Assembly: GCA_019155185.1 (NCBI GenBank)
Contig: CM032811.1
Coordinates: 7,522,075 to 7,586,074, forward strand
Direction: 5' to 3'
Source: Beaufortia kweichowensis
Taxonomy: Eukaryota > Chordata > Actinopteri > Cypriniformes > Gastromyzontidae
Length of the DNA: 64,000 bases
Under the pieces are notes generated by a model. That model was given only the letters and a program-made list of their open reading frames with translations, made no database searches and was not told where the DNA came from. This document shows, piece by piece, positions 32,801-44,300 of the stretch. A program made the translations under genes and the position numbers. Within the stretch, counting starts at the first letter, position 1. Each line of letters opens with the position of its first letter.

Positions 32801-35179
32801 AAGCAAAGACATGACCAAACATGACACTGTGGGGCACATTCAGTTCCCCTTTTGCGTAAATTCCTCTTTTATCATGTTCCATGCTGCATTTACTCAAAAA
32901 GAGAGGAGATTGATGGTTTCTAACGTGATAGCCCTTTCGCCCGTATGTTGGAAAAGTCAGATTTGGGCCCAGGTGGGCTCCACATTCAATGATAAATATA
33001 TGATTACGTCCACAGAAGCCTTGAAAGGTTGACATGCATGCCAGTTTATATTTCAATCCTAGACGTTTATGCGTATTTAGTGCAGTTCCAAATCAAACAC
33101 ATCTAAACCAGCTTATCACAGTAATCTTGCTTAAAAATGACAGGGATTGTGTAAGAGCAGGTTTAATCTGAATCTAAAGGTTGAGCTCTAGGAAGAGAAG
33201 ACTATGCTAACGTTTAACAAATGCATCACCAACGGGCATGTTTGAAAAATAATGAACTCCATGTGACATTAGTGACCGACACTGCAATGCTGAAGGTCTA
33301 AATAAAATGAGCGATCTGAGCCATTCGCATCGATTACAACAAGCCTTAGATTCTGCTTTTGTTCACCAAGGCTTGCAAGTTACTGCCAGTTTTGAACCTT
33401 ATCTTTCCTTGTCTTGCATAAAAAAATGTGAAAGCCTGAAACCTGAGCATGCAATCATGTGCAAATTCCTGCCTAGCATGTACCATGTTCATGCAGGTCA
33501 ATCTAAACAATCAAGCTGTGGTACAGTCGTAACTAAAGGTTTTGGAACAATCTAATTATCCATTAAGGATAATTTAGTGTTAGTATTACATTCATAGTTT
33601 AGATGATGCATTATGTAGTAATGGATGATATAAACAAGATATGATGGTCAAATATAATATATGACAAATAATTTTTTATATATTATTATATGTATTACAT
33701 GACACATGTGGTGAAATATATGTATGTCTACTTTATATAGATATGTATGAAGAAACCTGTAAAATGAGTAAAAAGCAAGTAACACTTGATCACAACAGAA
33801 CCATTAGTTCCTGTTTGCTTTTACCTGAGAGCGGTTCCCTGGGTTTGACCTCAGGCACCTCCTCCACTGTCTCCTCCTCAGGCCCCTGTGATGACGAGTG
33901 GTCCTGCATGGACTCTCTCTTCATCTTGCCCTTGCCCACCATCTTTAGGAAGGACAGTCTACGACTGGTTGAGTCAGCATCAGTTTCTGAACACAAGTCA
34001 CCATTGGTCAGGATCTCTTTGCGATCTTTACACTTCCCTGCAATTCTTTAGGAAGAAGACACAAAGACAATCAATAAGAGGATTATTTGCATATGTATAA
34101 TAGCAACTGCACCAAAAAATCATGATGAAATAATGAAAGAAAACTTTCCCACATATTTCCCACAAGGAAGACATATTTTTGTGGCAAACCTGAAGATAGT
34201 GTCACACTGGTACCCTTAACAAAAAGTCAACAGGATCTTTTTATAGGCTTTTGGATAATAGCAAAAAAAAGATCTGTGATCATTATAATACTTAAATGTT
34301 TGGTCTATGAAGATATTTAATGAATTTTGAAGGCTAAATACAATCGAGCTTGTGTTAACCACAGACCTAAAACCTATTGACTTTGGGAAGATGAAATTGG
34401 AGGTGCTAAAACTTGAACTCCAGGTTTCCAGGTATTGCCAACAAAAATATCTTATCCCTGCAGCACTGTTTTGTAATGAAAACAGATAGTTTTGCCCCAA
34501 ACTCACACTATTGGCTGAGCCAGGATTTGGATAACAGATATATATTTGGGAAAACACATAAACAAATGCATTATTTAAGACAATGGATTATGGTCTTACA
34601 TATTAACCCAGAATAAAACACATTTAATGTTTTAATAAATTACAGAATGGACACCTAGAGTCTACTATTAGCAAATGTGCTTAACATAAATCATCATTTC
34701 GCTCCATCATACCGTAGCAGGCTCCCCTCTGAACTCCGTCTGCCTTTCTTCTTCTTCTCCATAGGTGAGGCTGAACCTATAGATCCCTGAGGCGAGGACG
34801 TCTCCCTGCCTTTGCTTCTGGCTGACATGCGTAAGTTCTTGCCCAGTTTGCCGAGGGTTTTGAGCGGAGATACCCCCTTCATGCGTTCCAGCGTGCCTTT
34901 AATGGAGCTTCCCTTCCCCGAGCCCCCACGCCGAACCTCATTAGCCTCATTTTCATCTTCCTCATCCTCGAACGGATTCCTGTCTCGGGGCACGACGCCA
35001 TCCAGCAGTGAGCCACCATTGCTCCTGGGCCAGTCCTCATCTGAGCCGGTCTCATCAAACGGATTGTGGTTAAGACTCATTTTTCGAAGAATAAACTCAC
35101 TGCGCGTAGTCTCCACGCTAAAGTCCACGCTAAACCTGCCACCCTTCAGCCGAGCTGGGAGGTTCTTAAGGACCGGCAT
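20593..35179 (-). CDS. exoc3l2: Exocyst SEC6/TNFAIP2-family protein, exoc3l2-like (12 coding exons)
   Basis: The encoded protein is 862 aa and belongs to the EXOC3 (Sec6)/TNFAIP2 family, rod-like helical-bundle proteins of membrane tethering and tunnelling or secretory processes. Coding exons run 34713-35179, 33825-34045, 26643-27297, 26284-26398, 25354-25464, 24726-24826, 24465-24569, 24168-24303, 23594-23716, 23210-23365, 21584-21705 and 20593-20869; all phases agree and the total is a multiple of three. The Sec6-like part covers roughly residues 230-835. It contains LGSRVAQCSLNGL, VSEVHRRVMTEYLRAIMRGR, MEVGVLVREFPDIR and HVSAILNIRG, the family's C-terminal landmarks. The choice of EXOC3L2 over EXOC3L1, EXOC3L4 or TNFAIP2 is an inference, helped by the 19q13-type neighbours ppp1r14a and spint2. 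Confidence 0.85.
23450..23545. repeat. Fragment of MITE family B
   Basis: This holds ATAGTTCATACAGGTTTGGA, a TGAGGGTAAATAAATGATGA stretch and a closing AAACTATCACTTTAA, which resemble the outer part of the hairpin elements at 10743 and 25755. It lies in an intron of the exoc3l2-like gene and looks truncated. Confidence 0.5.
25755..25933. mobile_element. Hairpin MITE (family B), second copy
   Basis: The element opens ACACAAAAGAAGATATTTTG, carries the inverted arm ACATTCCTCAAAATATCTTC about 60 bp later, continues with AGAAGAAAGAAAGTCATACAG and ends ATATCCCTTTAA. It has the same layout and orientation as the copy at 10743. It sits in an intron of the exoc3l2-like gene. Confidence 0.75.
26643..27297 (-). 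CDS. exoc3l2: exoc3l2-like third coding exon (start of the Sec6-like domain)
   Basis: This is the largest exon (655 nt). It encodes LEILQLVTKRDLFLADTHIL, a Ser/Pro-rich insert (ESPPPGGTEE), then helical segments ending with SYHQAVTRRLQSITDGDLQ and YSLLDWLYNIYN, which match the region just before the first conserved Sec6 bundle in EXOC3 and TNFAIP2. Splice phases agree on both sides. Confidence 0.85.
29605..29640. repeat. Tc1-like terminal fragment
   Basis: GTGGTGGCCTAAGACTTTTG followed by CACAGTACTGT resembles the end of a common cyprinid Tc1-like element whose termini read CAGTACTGTGCAAAAGTCTTAG. No partner terminus was found nearby, so this appears to be a solo end. Confidence 0.5.
31908..31960. 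repeat. Tc1-like terminal fragment (second)
   Basis: ACAGTGGTGTCCGAAAGTCT followed by AAGACCACC resembles the end of a Tc1/mariner-type element of fish. No matching inverted end was recognised, so this is low-confidence relic DNA. Confidence 0.35.
33825..34045 (-). CDS. exoc3l2: exoc3l2-like second coding exon
   Basis: The 221-nt exon encodes a charged linker with RRLSFLKMVGKGKMKRESM, an acidic EEETVEEVPEV stretch and KPREPLS. RRLS is a basophilic-kinase type site. The acceptor TTCCTAAAG gives the phase needed by the preceding exon. The alternative acceptor eight bases further in (TTGCAG) would bring in a stop codon, so I rejected it. A 6.5-kb intron separates it from the next exon. Confidence 0.75.
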
Positions 35180-35201
35180 ATTTGCACTGGGAGGATATTT
35201 G
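34713..35201 (-). CDS. exoc3l2: exoc3l2-like first coding exon with two NPF motifs
   Basis: The exon encodes about 156 residues that are predicted to be disordered. NPFDE and NPFEDEED each place an Asn-Pro-Phe before acidic residues, the form preferred by EH domains of EHD proteins. A basic amphipathic stretch follows (GTLERMKGVSPLKTLGKLGK), then a Lys/Arg/Ser-rich tail that could bind acidic lipids. I took ATG 35179 (MPVLKN); the next ATG, at 35080 (MSLNHNPFDE), is also possible and would remove 33 residues. The exon begins at 35201 after a TTTTCCAG acceptor, so there must be an upstream untranslated exon. Confidence 0.8.
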
Positions 35202-38200
35202 CTGGAAAACAGATAAAACACGCAAAATCATCTCCACAACCAATGTGACAACCACAACCCATCAAAACCATTACAGATGCACTCTGCCCTAACAAACAGG
35301 AAATTACTGCCACACAGGCCAATGCACTGGCATTCATCCATGATGTTGCTACAGTATGATCTTCCATTTTATGAGAACGTTCCTTGGTTGTTTTTAGTTT
35401 ACACAAAACAAACAGCAAAACGCACACGGAAACAGAGAGAGCGGATGTAGCGCAACACTAGATATCAGCTGTTCAGTGTCTGGTTTACAACAGGGTAAAT
35501 TGAAAAGTGTTTCATTTCACTGATGCATTGCGTTGAACATGTTACGTAAGCAGTACTAAACCCCAAGCCTGAAGGTATCTACAAAGCAAACAGCATTTAA
35601 CAATAGAGATAAGACAGTTCAGACAGTTTTATTTGATGGATTATGCATTTTATGGTGGGTAGAATCTGAATCACACCCCTTTAGTTAATCTTGAAGACGA
35701 TTTATAATATAGACTATAATATGTTACAAATGTAATAAAATATTTTTTAGCTTACAGGGACACATACAGCTTAAAGAACAAAAATTACTTTATTTTGTTA
35801 GAATGACACACTTAAACTTTAAGTATTTTAGTTTAGTATTTTTGGTTTAGTTTATAATATTACCTACTCAGTAAAAGATTTTTTTTCAATCATAACACAC
35901 ATACTAGGGCATGAGCCCATGTTTTGCATGAATATAAGACATCTTCTGTAAATAAACAAAAGGAGTTTTCACCTTGATGAACTCTCTGTTCTATTTCAAG
36001 AAAACATGTTTGCCTCTTTCAAAGGCTTCTTGGCGAGAATAGCCCATTTGGATATTTATGGCTGGTGACAAACGGGAGGGAACAAAGCTGAATCACTTCC
36101 GGTTTGCTAATTTGTGTGCTTGTTTATGAGTGTGCGTAAGAGGAGGAAGTACGTTCATACCTAATAAATCACTAATGTTTGGTTTATTTAAAGGTATTTT
36201 CTCACTATTAGAATCCTTGCACAGTTAAAAAAAAAGGTCAAAATGAGACCAAGTGTCTGACATCGAAAAGTCACGTTACATATAGTAGCTCAAAGCTAAG
36301 AACCAATTACAGCCAACAATCTTTAAATTCCTATAGATGGCCTATTGTTTGTGACTTCCTACCTCTTTTAAATAATTATGTCTGCATGATTTTCCATCTG
36401 GGTTACATAATATTGGGGCTTATTCCTTTATGGTTATTCACATTAAAGGACGTGTATAAGGCCACGACAAGGATAAAACGTGTCCAACATACTGAAGGTG
36501 GTCCACAACAGTTAACCTACTTGTCTGGGAATCACTTGTCATGGGATGTAATTATTAAACAAGAAGGAAACACAGGTAGCCAATGAAATTACACAACACT
36601 GTTACAACAGCATTCATTTACGATTCAATCATAAACATGGTTAACAGTGGATTAACAATTCATGTTAATAAGTTAATAAGAAACATGACTGAAATGTCCT
36701 GTTCTTACAAATTCAACTATTCAAATTCCACAGCTGATCAGACATAAGGCATCACATTTGCATCATGTTCCCACTGAAATTCCAGCTCTAATTATAAACA
36801 CTGGAGCCAATCTGGAACGTCGGGTTAGATCATTGGGTGAGATACTACCGCTTTCCCAGACTAACTCCTCTTCCTGTCTCATACAGGTAGCGGACAAAAG
36901 GGACAGGTCCCCCGCAGTACTGTCAATGGCAGTGGTATTCTGTAATCAGTTTGCGGCGTAAATCAAAGGAGAGGTCCACATCAGGCAGAAAAGCTATTTA
37001 TAAATCATTAGGACTCAAGGGTTGACGTGGCTTTTTAGAAACAACTACATTAGAATAGTGATGTGTGCAGGTGCCACACTTTCTAAAACATACTGAATGT
37101 CTCTGAAATTATTGAAAATAGTCCCCCTGACTTATTGTGATATGTTTACCTTGCTGAGGGTGGTTGTTGGGTGCTGAGCAGTGATACAAAGAATCACCGG
37201 GTGAAGCATTTATAGCTATGCTTTATCATAAATAAAACACTAATAATTTTTGGCCAATCAGAATCAAGGACTGCAACTAACCATTTCATAATATATATAA
37301 ATGATTACTATATAAACCATGGTGTATCTTGGTACATGTCCAAAAATATGTATTATCACTGAACATAACTTATTTTGGCTTTAATGTTAAAGCAAGATGA
37401 TGTTTTAAAACTAACTTTACGCAGCCAAAATCATATAAAATCTAGAACACATGAGCTTGGTCTCACCCTGGTGGGTTATTATACTCCTCTTCAACTGTAC
37501 CTGTTCAAAGTCTATAGTCATCCGGCTCTTAGAAGGGATGGGCAATGAGTTACAGTGAGGACTGCTCTTAATATGTGACACATACATGCTTCTGTCTCAG
37601 CTTTGGGTTTCAGTCTCTGGTTAAGGAATCTTAAAGGGTTTCCAAGACAACCTGTGTATGACTTTCCCTAAAGGCAAAGTGCTTCTAAAGTCACGGGGGA
37701 ATGACTGATCTAGAGTACTGAAGGTCCAAAGCATTGAAGACAATCATTAGTCATGTAGCTTTTGAACATTTCTGCTTGTAAAGCATCACTGGAATTAGAA
37801 ATATCTGCTAGTGAAATGAATATTTCTGTGTTTATACAGAAGTGCAATACCAAAAATCACTGTATTTCTAAAACTTCCATTATATACAGACAGACAGAAT
37901 GTCATTAAAGCCAAAAAAGGATCCCTCAAGCCATCATTCATCACCACTGTATTAAAGATGATTGAAAACAATCAACTCATTATACAGTATGGGTGCAGCA
38001 AGGTCAAATGACGTGTTTTGGCATTACCAACATTAAATCATAGTCAACCATCTTGACATTGGAATATGCCCTGCTATAAAGCTTCAGACATGTCATTCTG
38101 CTGCATATTGTGCGAGTAAATCTTTAACTGTACACCAGGAGAACAATGTTATAAGCCACTTTTTGTAAATGAAGCTGAAATGTTTCTTTCTTTAAACAGG

Positions 38201-41200
38201 AAGGAAAACGATTTTACTTTATAAGCAGTAACGAAAAAGTATTAGGTCAGCTAGTTTAACGTTTAGAAATAGACTTAATCAAACGAGAAGGTAACAATGA
38301 CAGAGACAATGCTGTTCTGAATATAAATCTGTATACGAATGACTGTTTTATTTCGCCCATATGAGATCTAGAATTGTTTCTTTTAACAAATTGGTTTAAA
38401 AAGTGCATGTGCATTGTAGTTATAAGGGTTTTGTCAATGTCTCTATCATTTGTCTTACTGCCTTGGAAATAATAAACGAAGGAATAAAACATTCAGTATC
38501 TCATTCATTTCAACAAAGTTTTGATTCAGAGATATAAACAAAATGCGCAATGAAAGTACATGGCAAACGGCTATTTGACATGTCTGGTATGTCACGTCTT
38601 TGCAATAGTTAGCATGACAACATGTCAAATTTCACTAGACTGAAAAACGCTGCAGATCTGTGGTAATAATAAAGAGAGCAATAGAAACTTACGGTGCCCA
38701 TGTTGGTCTGCCGTCATGTCACAAACAAACAGAAAGAAAATTGAATGAAATAATAGGATTTCGATTCAATTTCGAGCAATATCGCAAGCGCCTGTCCCAC
38801 TGTGACAAACCAATGTTCAGTGCACATCAACTGGCAGGACTTTTACTTTTAGTTCGGTGGGCTGGTCCAAGAAAAGACGCACATTCAGCAGCATGCAGGC
38901 GCACAAGTGGTGAGAGAGTTTAACCTATCGAAATATTTTGACATTAATATTTTTATTTTAAAATAATATAAATAAAATAAATTATTATAAGTAAAATGAT
39001 GAATTTATTTAAAGTTAAATATTTTATTTAAAATTATTAGTTATATAAAGGAATTTGTGTTAATTTAAGTTTGTTTAAAAGAAATCAATCTGTAACCAGT
39101 TATCTTTTGAATTACAATTACTTGAAATTATTTGGCTATTGTGTCAATATAAGCGGCACAATTTTTTTCTTATTTTCATTTTTCACAAAAACAATTAGTC
39201 GGCACACGTGCCAAAAGGAAGTGAATGCGTATCGTTTCTTCTGAAAGCTCTCGAGTGCATATTGCATTAAACATCCTAAATAAAACAAAAAACCATCATG
39301 CACGTTATGTTCGGAGTTTGTGCTTCTCCAAACACTTGTGTTCTTAAGCGTCTTGGCAGCCCTTATAAGCATTACGAAACTTTGTTTCCTGTAACAAAAT
39401 GATAAACAGTAGAGAAAAGCTTATTCTGATGCATAAACAGAGGAACGACATGAATGTCACCCCTCCCATCAGCCCCAGGGTCATTCGTGGAGGTCAAAAC
39501 TAGCCATGGTAGGTTAACTCTATGGTTTAAGTTTCTTAGAAGACTAATCTGTGCTAGGACGGAGTAAACAAATAAGATCACTGAACATTTAGAAACGATT
39601 CAATGCATTGATTATCTTGTTAATCTTAAACATTTCTTGCCAAGGAGCATTGAACACCCATTAAAAAATGTCATGCCTGTTGCACATACAGTAGCCTACT
39701 TTACATTCCTGCTTCACATTTTAAGTAAATTTACAATGCATTCAGGTTTTTTTCAGTTACAAACATTATCTTCTGCACGCGCTTCCTCACGTTCACCTTA
39801 ACCTCCCTGCTAATTCATTATGAGCTGCATGCTGCATCATCAGAGTTGAACAGAACAAGGACATCACACTTTTGTTCCTGTTGATTGTCATGGGGCAAAA
39901 AGAGCATCAGGAAACCACAACTGGCGCCACATCTAAGACCAGCACTGAATAAAAAGGAGTTGTACTGAGAGAGAAACTCCGAACTTGGGTGAATTCTTGG
40001 CTTGGGGAGCAGGAAATAGTACCGCATAACATTAACATTTTCATTGTTGTGTGTGTTTGCTGGTGCAGCCTTTGCTCTTGCTCTGTCTACGAAGTTCACT
40101 TTGGCATGGCTTCAAATATTTCCCAACAGCCCAGCCAATTAAAAAAGAGAAATTGAGGCATGTTTTATGTGACGTGTTTTATTATTATAGCTGCACTTTG
40201 TTCCTTTTAACTTGATCCTTGTAAAGTATGTGATAATTTTAATGTTTAGGGTTTGATCTTTCATAGTTTTAAGAGAAATTAAGTTTCAAGTATCAGCTGT
40301 TGCAGATGAGATCATTATTGACAAACAAGTATAGAGCTGAACGTTATTGAGGATAATCCGATCTTTGAAGAATTTAATGATAAATTTGAAAGACTTTGGA
40401 AGTTTTTTTAATGTCAGGTGCAGTTGTATTGTTTATTTACTAACTAATCAACACATTTTTAATAGGCTCAAATAGCTGTTGAATGCTGCTCGAATCTCAA
40501 TACAGTAAGAAAAGGTTCTCCGTCTGTTTCACAAAGTGATGTATTCACATCCCTGTTTGTCACCACTATTACACAATCTCTGGCCGGCTGCTGAGCGAGG
40601 GGTCAGCAGGGATGCTCCAATCATAGCCTGCCTGCATCCTGCAATGTTGCTGTACTACGGACCACAGGAAAAGCCCTCTGGATCTCTGCTGAGAAAAACC
40701 CTATTTCATGTCATTAGATCAGCAGCCCTGACCACACTGAGCAATCTGCCGCAGCCTTACTGACACGGCCCAGTGTGGTCAATGCCAGCGGAGGAATGGG
40801 GGTCATCCTTTATACGTGCCGTTTTAGCTGGTAGCAACCTGATGTGGTTTTACCTCATCTGTGGGCATCTGCTGGGTAGGGGATGAACTATGAACGTCAC
40901 AAGGTTAACCATTTACATTAAGCGTGTCAGTGTAATGCTAATTTAGGCTTTTATGGGGAAGATGTCACTCGGCATGATGCTCAATTTGTGGGGTGAGAAA
41001 GGATTGATTATGACAAGGCTCTGTCCTTCCCAGGGTTTCGTGGTTGCTGTGTTGTCACGGTACATGTGTTCTGTCACCTGCATTGTCTGTTTACATTTGG
41101 CACAATACATAATCTGGATGATCATATTTAATATCTTATTATGTTTTGTCGTATAGTAGTCTATATATAATACAAATGCACATCCAATAAATGAAATAAT

Positions 41201-44200
41201 TATAAAAATTAAATATATAGTGTAATTTGTAGCAGGTTTATGCTAACTCGTGCATTTATAGGTTAAAATGTTTTTGATAAATACAGGTTAAATAATAACT
41301 GCAACTACAGTATTATTTACAGTAAAGCCATTGTTCTTAATGGTTGCCTATTATAATATATGCCCAAATAAACAACACTCAATATCGACAGAGATTTGAA
41401 TCCATGCATAAGACATATTAGCAGATGTTTACATGTCATAAATCATGGCCAAATACAGTATCTACCTCAAGTCACAACCATTAAAGCCAAATACTGTAAA
41501 ACAGTTTTACAGTTTTGCTTAAGACGTTAATAATTTCATCTAAAACTGTGGACGGTTGGCATTCATGTGTATTTCAGCTCAATAAGACGTCAGAGTAACC
41601 TGCTTTACTCAAGAGGAACAACAGATAAAGAGATCAAACTGAAATCATGAAAGCTTTTGCCATGACATCTGAAACTGCTTGTACTACAAGGAAACGTTCT
41701 ACTTTAACAGATCAAACCTTGTCAAACCAGAAAAGTGCTTCCTCTTACCTTGTTTGGCGGCGCACCAATGGTAAATCCCTAAAAGTCTCAGAGTAGGGAC
41801 ATCCCAATATCCCAGAGGCTTTGTATGTGTTTTAGTATTTGTGTGTTAGCTTGTCACCTTCTGGCGTACTGTAAGTGTCCAAATCAAGGAGTAACTATCT
41901 TTACGTATGCTCTCGGTCAACTGAACGCATTTCTGAATTCTGGGGCTAGCTGTGGTCACTTCCTGAGCTGTTTTGGAGCGCAGAAGACGATGCTTTTTCC
42001 TCAGGAAGTCGGCCATCCCCTTTCCTTTCCACCAGCTCTCAGCTCCCCCCACCACCTCTCAGGCCCCTGGGACCATGGGCACTATGACTGTAATAATTGC
42101 TTACAGAGGCGTGGATAGAATATAATTAGTTGTTCCTTTTAACTGTAGGCCTATTGTAATTTCATTGTTTACTGGTAAGAGATGGCACATATAGCCCCTT
42201 TGCATCCATGTGACTGTGAAACAGATCTGAATAGTGGCAGAATGTAAAGGAGTCTCGCTTGCTTTTGTCCAAGTGTTTGTTGACGCTAATCTCCATCACA
42301 AGCCTAGCACATCTAAAGAAAGTGTAACAGAAACACAGGGTCGAAATAAGCAGGGCAGACTTGCTTGTTCGCTGTGCCCCGGTCAACGAGTGCACCTGCA
42401 TTGTCTTTGCATGGGGTAGTTTGTTTGTTTTTTTACAGCGAGACACAGCATTGTATTAGACCCATAGATCTATAGACAGAAAGCTTTGATCACCACTGTG
42501 GTAATGAGTGCTATTTATATTGTTTACATCATAACAAGCATTGCTTTGCTGCTTCAAAGAATTTGCACGGCTCTATCTTAAAAAACAGTGTTTCGTTTTT
42601 ATTGTTTGTTTAATTGACTAGTGTTTCTTGTGCTGACAGGCCTCTGTTTTTACATGTCAAGTGGTTTATCTCTGATACAGCTTGTGTTATACATACATTT
42701 ACAAATATTTACATATTATTACCGTGTGGTGCTCATGCAGAGCCTGAACTTTTTAAATATTTTTATTAGCAATTAATATTGTTTATGACTGGCAGAATAG
42801 TTGTTAAGTGACTGTCGCTGAATTTCAGAATCAATCTGACAATATTTGACAAACTTGATCTTTTTATAGAAAGTAAGTAATTGCAATTTCAGTTATGTAT
42901 AATACAAAAATGGACTGTTTTTACAAAACCATCATTTTACACAATAACAAGCTTGTGTAATACTGATGGAGCCTTCAAAATGCACAGATGCTTTGCTGCC
43001 CTCTGCTGCCTCTTCCTGAAAATCACTTTTAATGTTCTTGCTCCCTAAACAAACTAATGTGATCCAACAAGATCCAACCAGAAGGTGCATTTAGAGCAGA
43101 AACGAATAGATTTAACATTGAATTATATATCTTTATGTTCTGAAGAATAGTTGAAGAATGACATTTTTCTGTAGATTTTATTATAATTAATTATAATGTG
43201 CTGTAAATATGTAAATATTCTAAAACGAACCAAAATAACCAAAGAGAGCATATACATTAAACACTTTAATACACATAATAATTAAGTGCAGACACTCTTT
43301 TATTTGGACAAAAGGGATTGTTGTTCAAATTCATAGGTCATGGGTGGACCCCTCTTTAAAGTAAGAATTTTATTAAATATCCATGTCATAACCAAAGTTT
43401 TGGTCAGCTACATACAAAAATCTCTTAATCCAGCATAAAAATTGTGCACTGACTAAATGTAATACATTTTAGTCATCGAGTTTCCTTGGTCCTATACTTG
43501 GAATGTGGGTCTTCAAATCCAGAATTGCAAGCAAGTAAAAAGTAAGTTTTTTAAGTAAGACTTTTTATAAGTGAAATTTCTGGCAAATATAATGGTTTAC
43601 AATAAACAAAATAAAAATAAAGATCTAAAAGAGAAATGCTTGGTGGCATTTCCTACAAAAGCGCAACATTCTTCAAGCACAGATATAAATTTGATCAATC
43701 GTTTAAATGTTTTAGCTTGTAGCAGTTAACAAAGTAGCAGCAAAAACTTTTAAAAATACCTCATGTTGTTTTGTTTAAAACAAGCCTTCACCAAAGTCCT
43801 TTACAACTAACAAATAAAAGCATAAGCTGTCAGTTTTAAACAGAACATGCAAAATTCATCTCTGATATTTAATGTTTTTTCTTAGAAATAATTTAATTCT
43901 ACAAAATAACCACAGACATAAATACCACAACATGGAATTACCATAACTGATCTGAAATCTAAAAAGCATTGTACCAAAAATCTTTGGTCCAGTCGTGGTA
44001 AAATTCATATGCTATCACATAAAAGTCAAATGTAACTTAGAAGAACATACAGTAACATAGGGATGATGCCTTATCACAAGTACATGTGATAATCTGGTAT
44101 TTGCGTGGAGAAAACACAAACTGTCCCTAGCTATTTTTTTGGAGCTTGCATTTCTCCAAGCTTTTACATAAATATTTTTCTTTCTTGTTTTGTTTCTTTA

Positions 44201-44300
44201 TAAACTGTAGACTCCAATGTTTCTTTCTCACACATGAGCTGCATGTGAGTACATATTGTTTGATAACAGGGACTGAACAGGATGTGTTTTAGGAGCATGC
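35202..44300. other. Intergenic/5' flank, no recognised gene
   Basis: This is 9 kb between the exoc3l2-like coding start and the 3' end of ppp1r14a. Frames here are short and show no known family. A possible untranslated first exon of the exoc3l2-like gene ends at 38693. A comparatively GC-rich block at 40540-40800 is not evidently repetitive. The part nearest 44300 should hold the ppp1r14a 3'UTR. Confidence 0.5.
38693..38920 (-). promoter_or_regulatory. Possible untranslated first exon and promoter of the exoc3l2-like gene
   Basis: A consensus donor on the minus strand (ACC|GTAAGT at 38692/38693) follows a mixed-composition stretch in otherwise AT-rich DNA, and the coding exon at 35201 needs an upstream partner. 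Two short upstream ATG frames in it would overlap the ATG at 35179 after splicing, which argues either for translational control, for use of the ATG at 35080, or against this exon. The exon's 5' end is unknown. Confidence 0.3.

Larger units (their letters stand above)
27298..33824. other. 6.5-kb intron of the exoc3l2-like gene
   Basis: No gene was found inside this intron. It contains an apparent Tc1-like terminal fragment near 29609-29633 (GGTGGCCTAAGACTTTTGCA) and another near 31908-31945 (CCGAAAGTCTAAGACCACCA). The stretch 29850-31800 is less AT-rich and not evidently repetitive, so it is a candidate for conserved non-coding sequence. Confidence 0.5.

Noticed and set aside
34030..34037. 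Acceptor TTGCAG for the second exoc3l2-like coding exon
   Set aside because: Joined to the previous donor it gives an immediate stop. The TTCCTAAAG acceptor eight bases upstream keeps the frame.
38660..38923. Plus-strand 87-codon open frame
   Set aside because: No family resemblance, and it lies opposite a probable untranslated exon. It appears to be a chance frame.
40536..40763. Plus-strand 75-codon open frame in GC-richer DNA
   Set aside because: No recognised motif, no clear splice context and no neighbouring exon. It is kept only as a possible conserved non-coding block.
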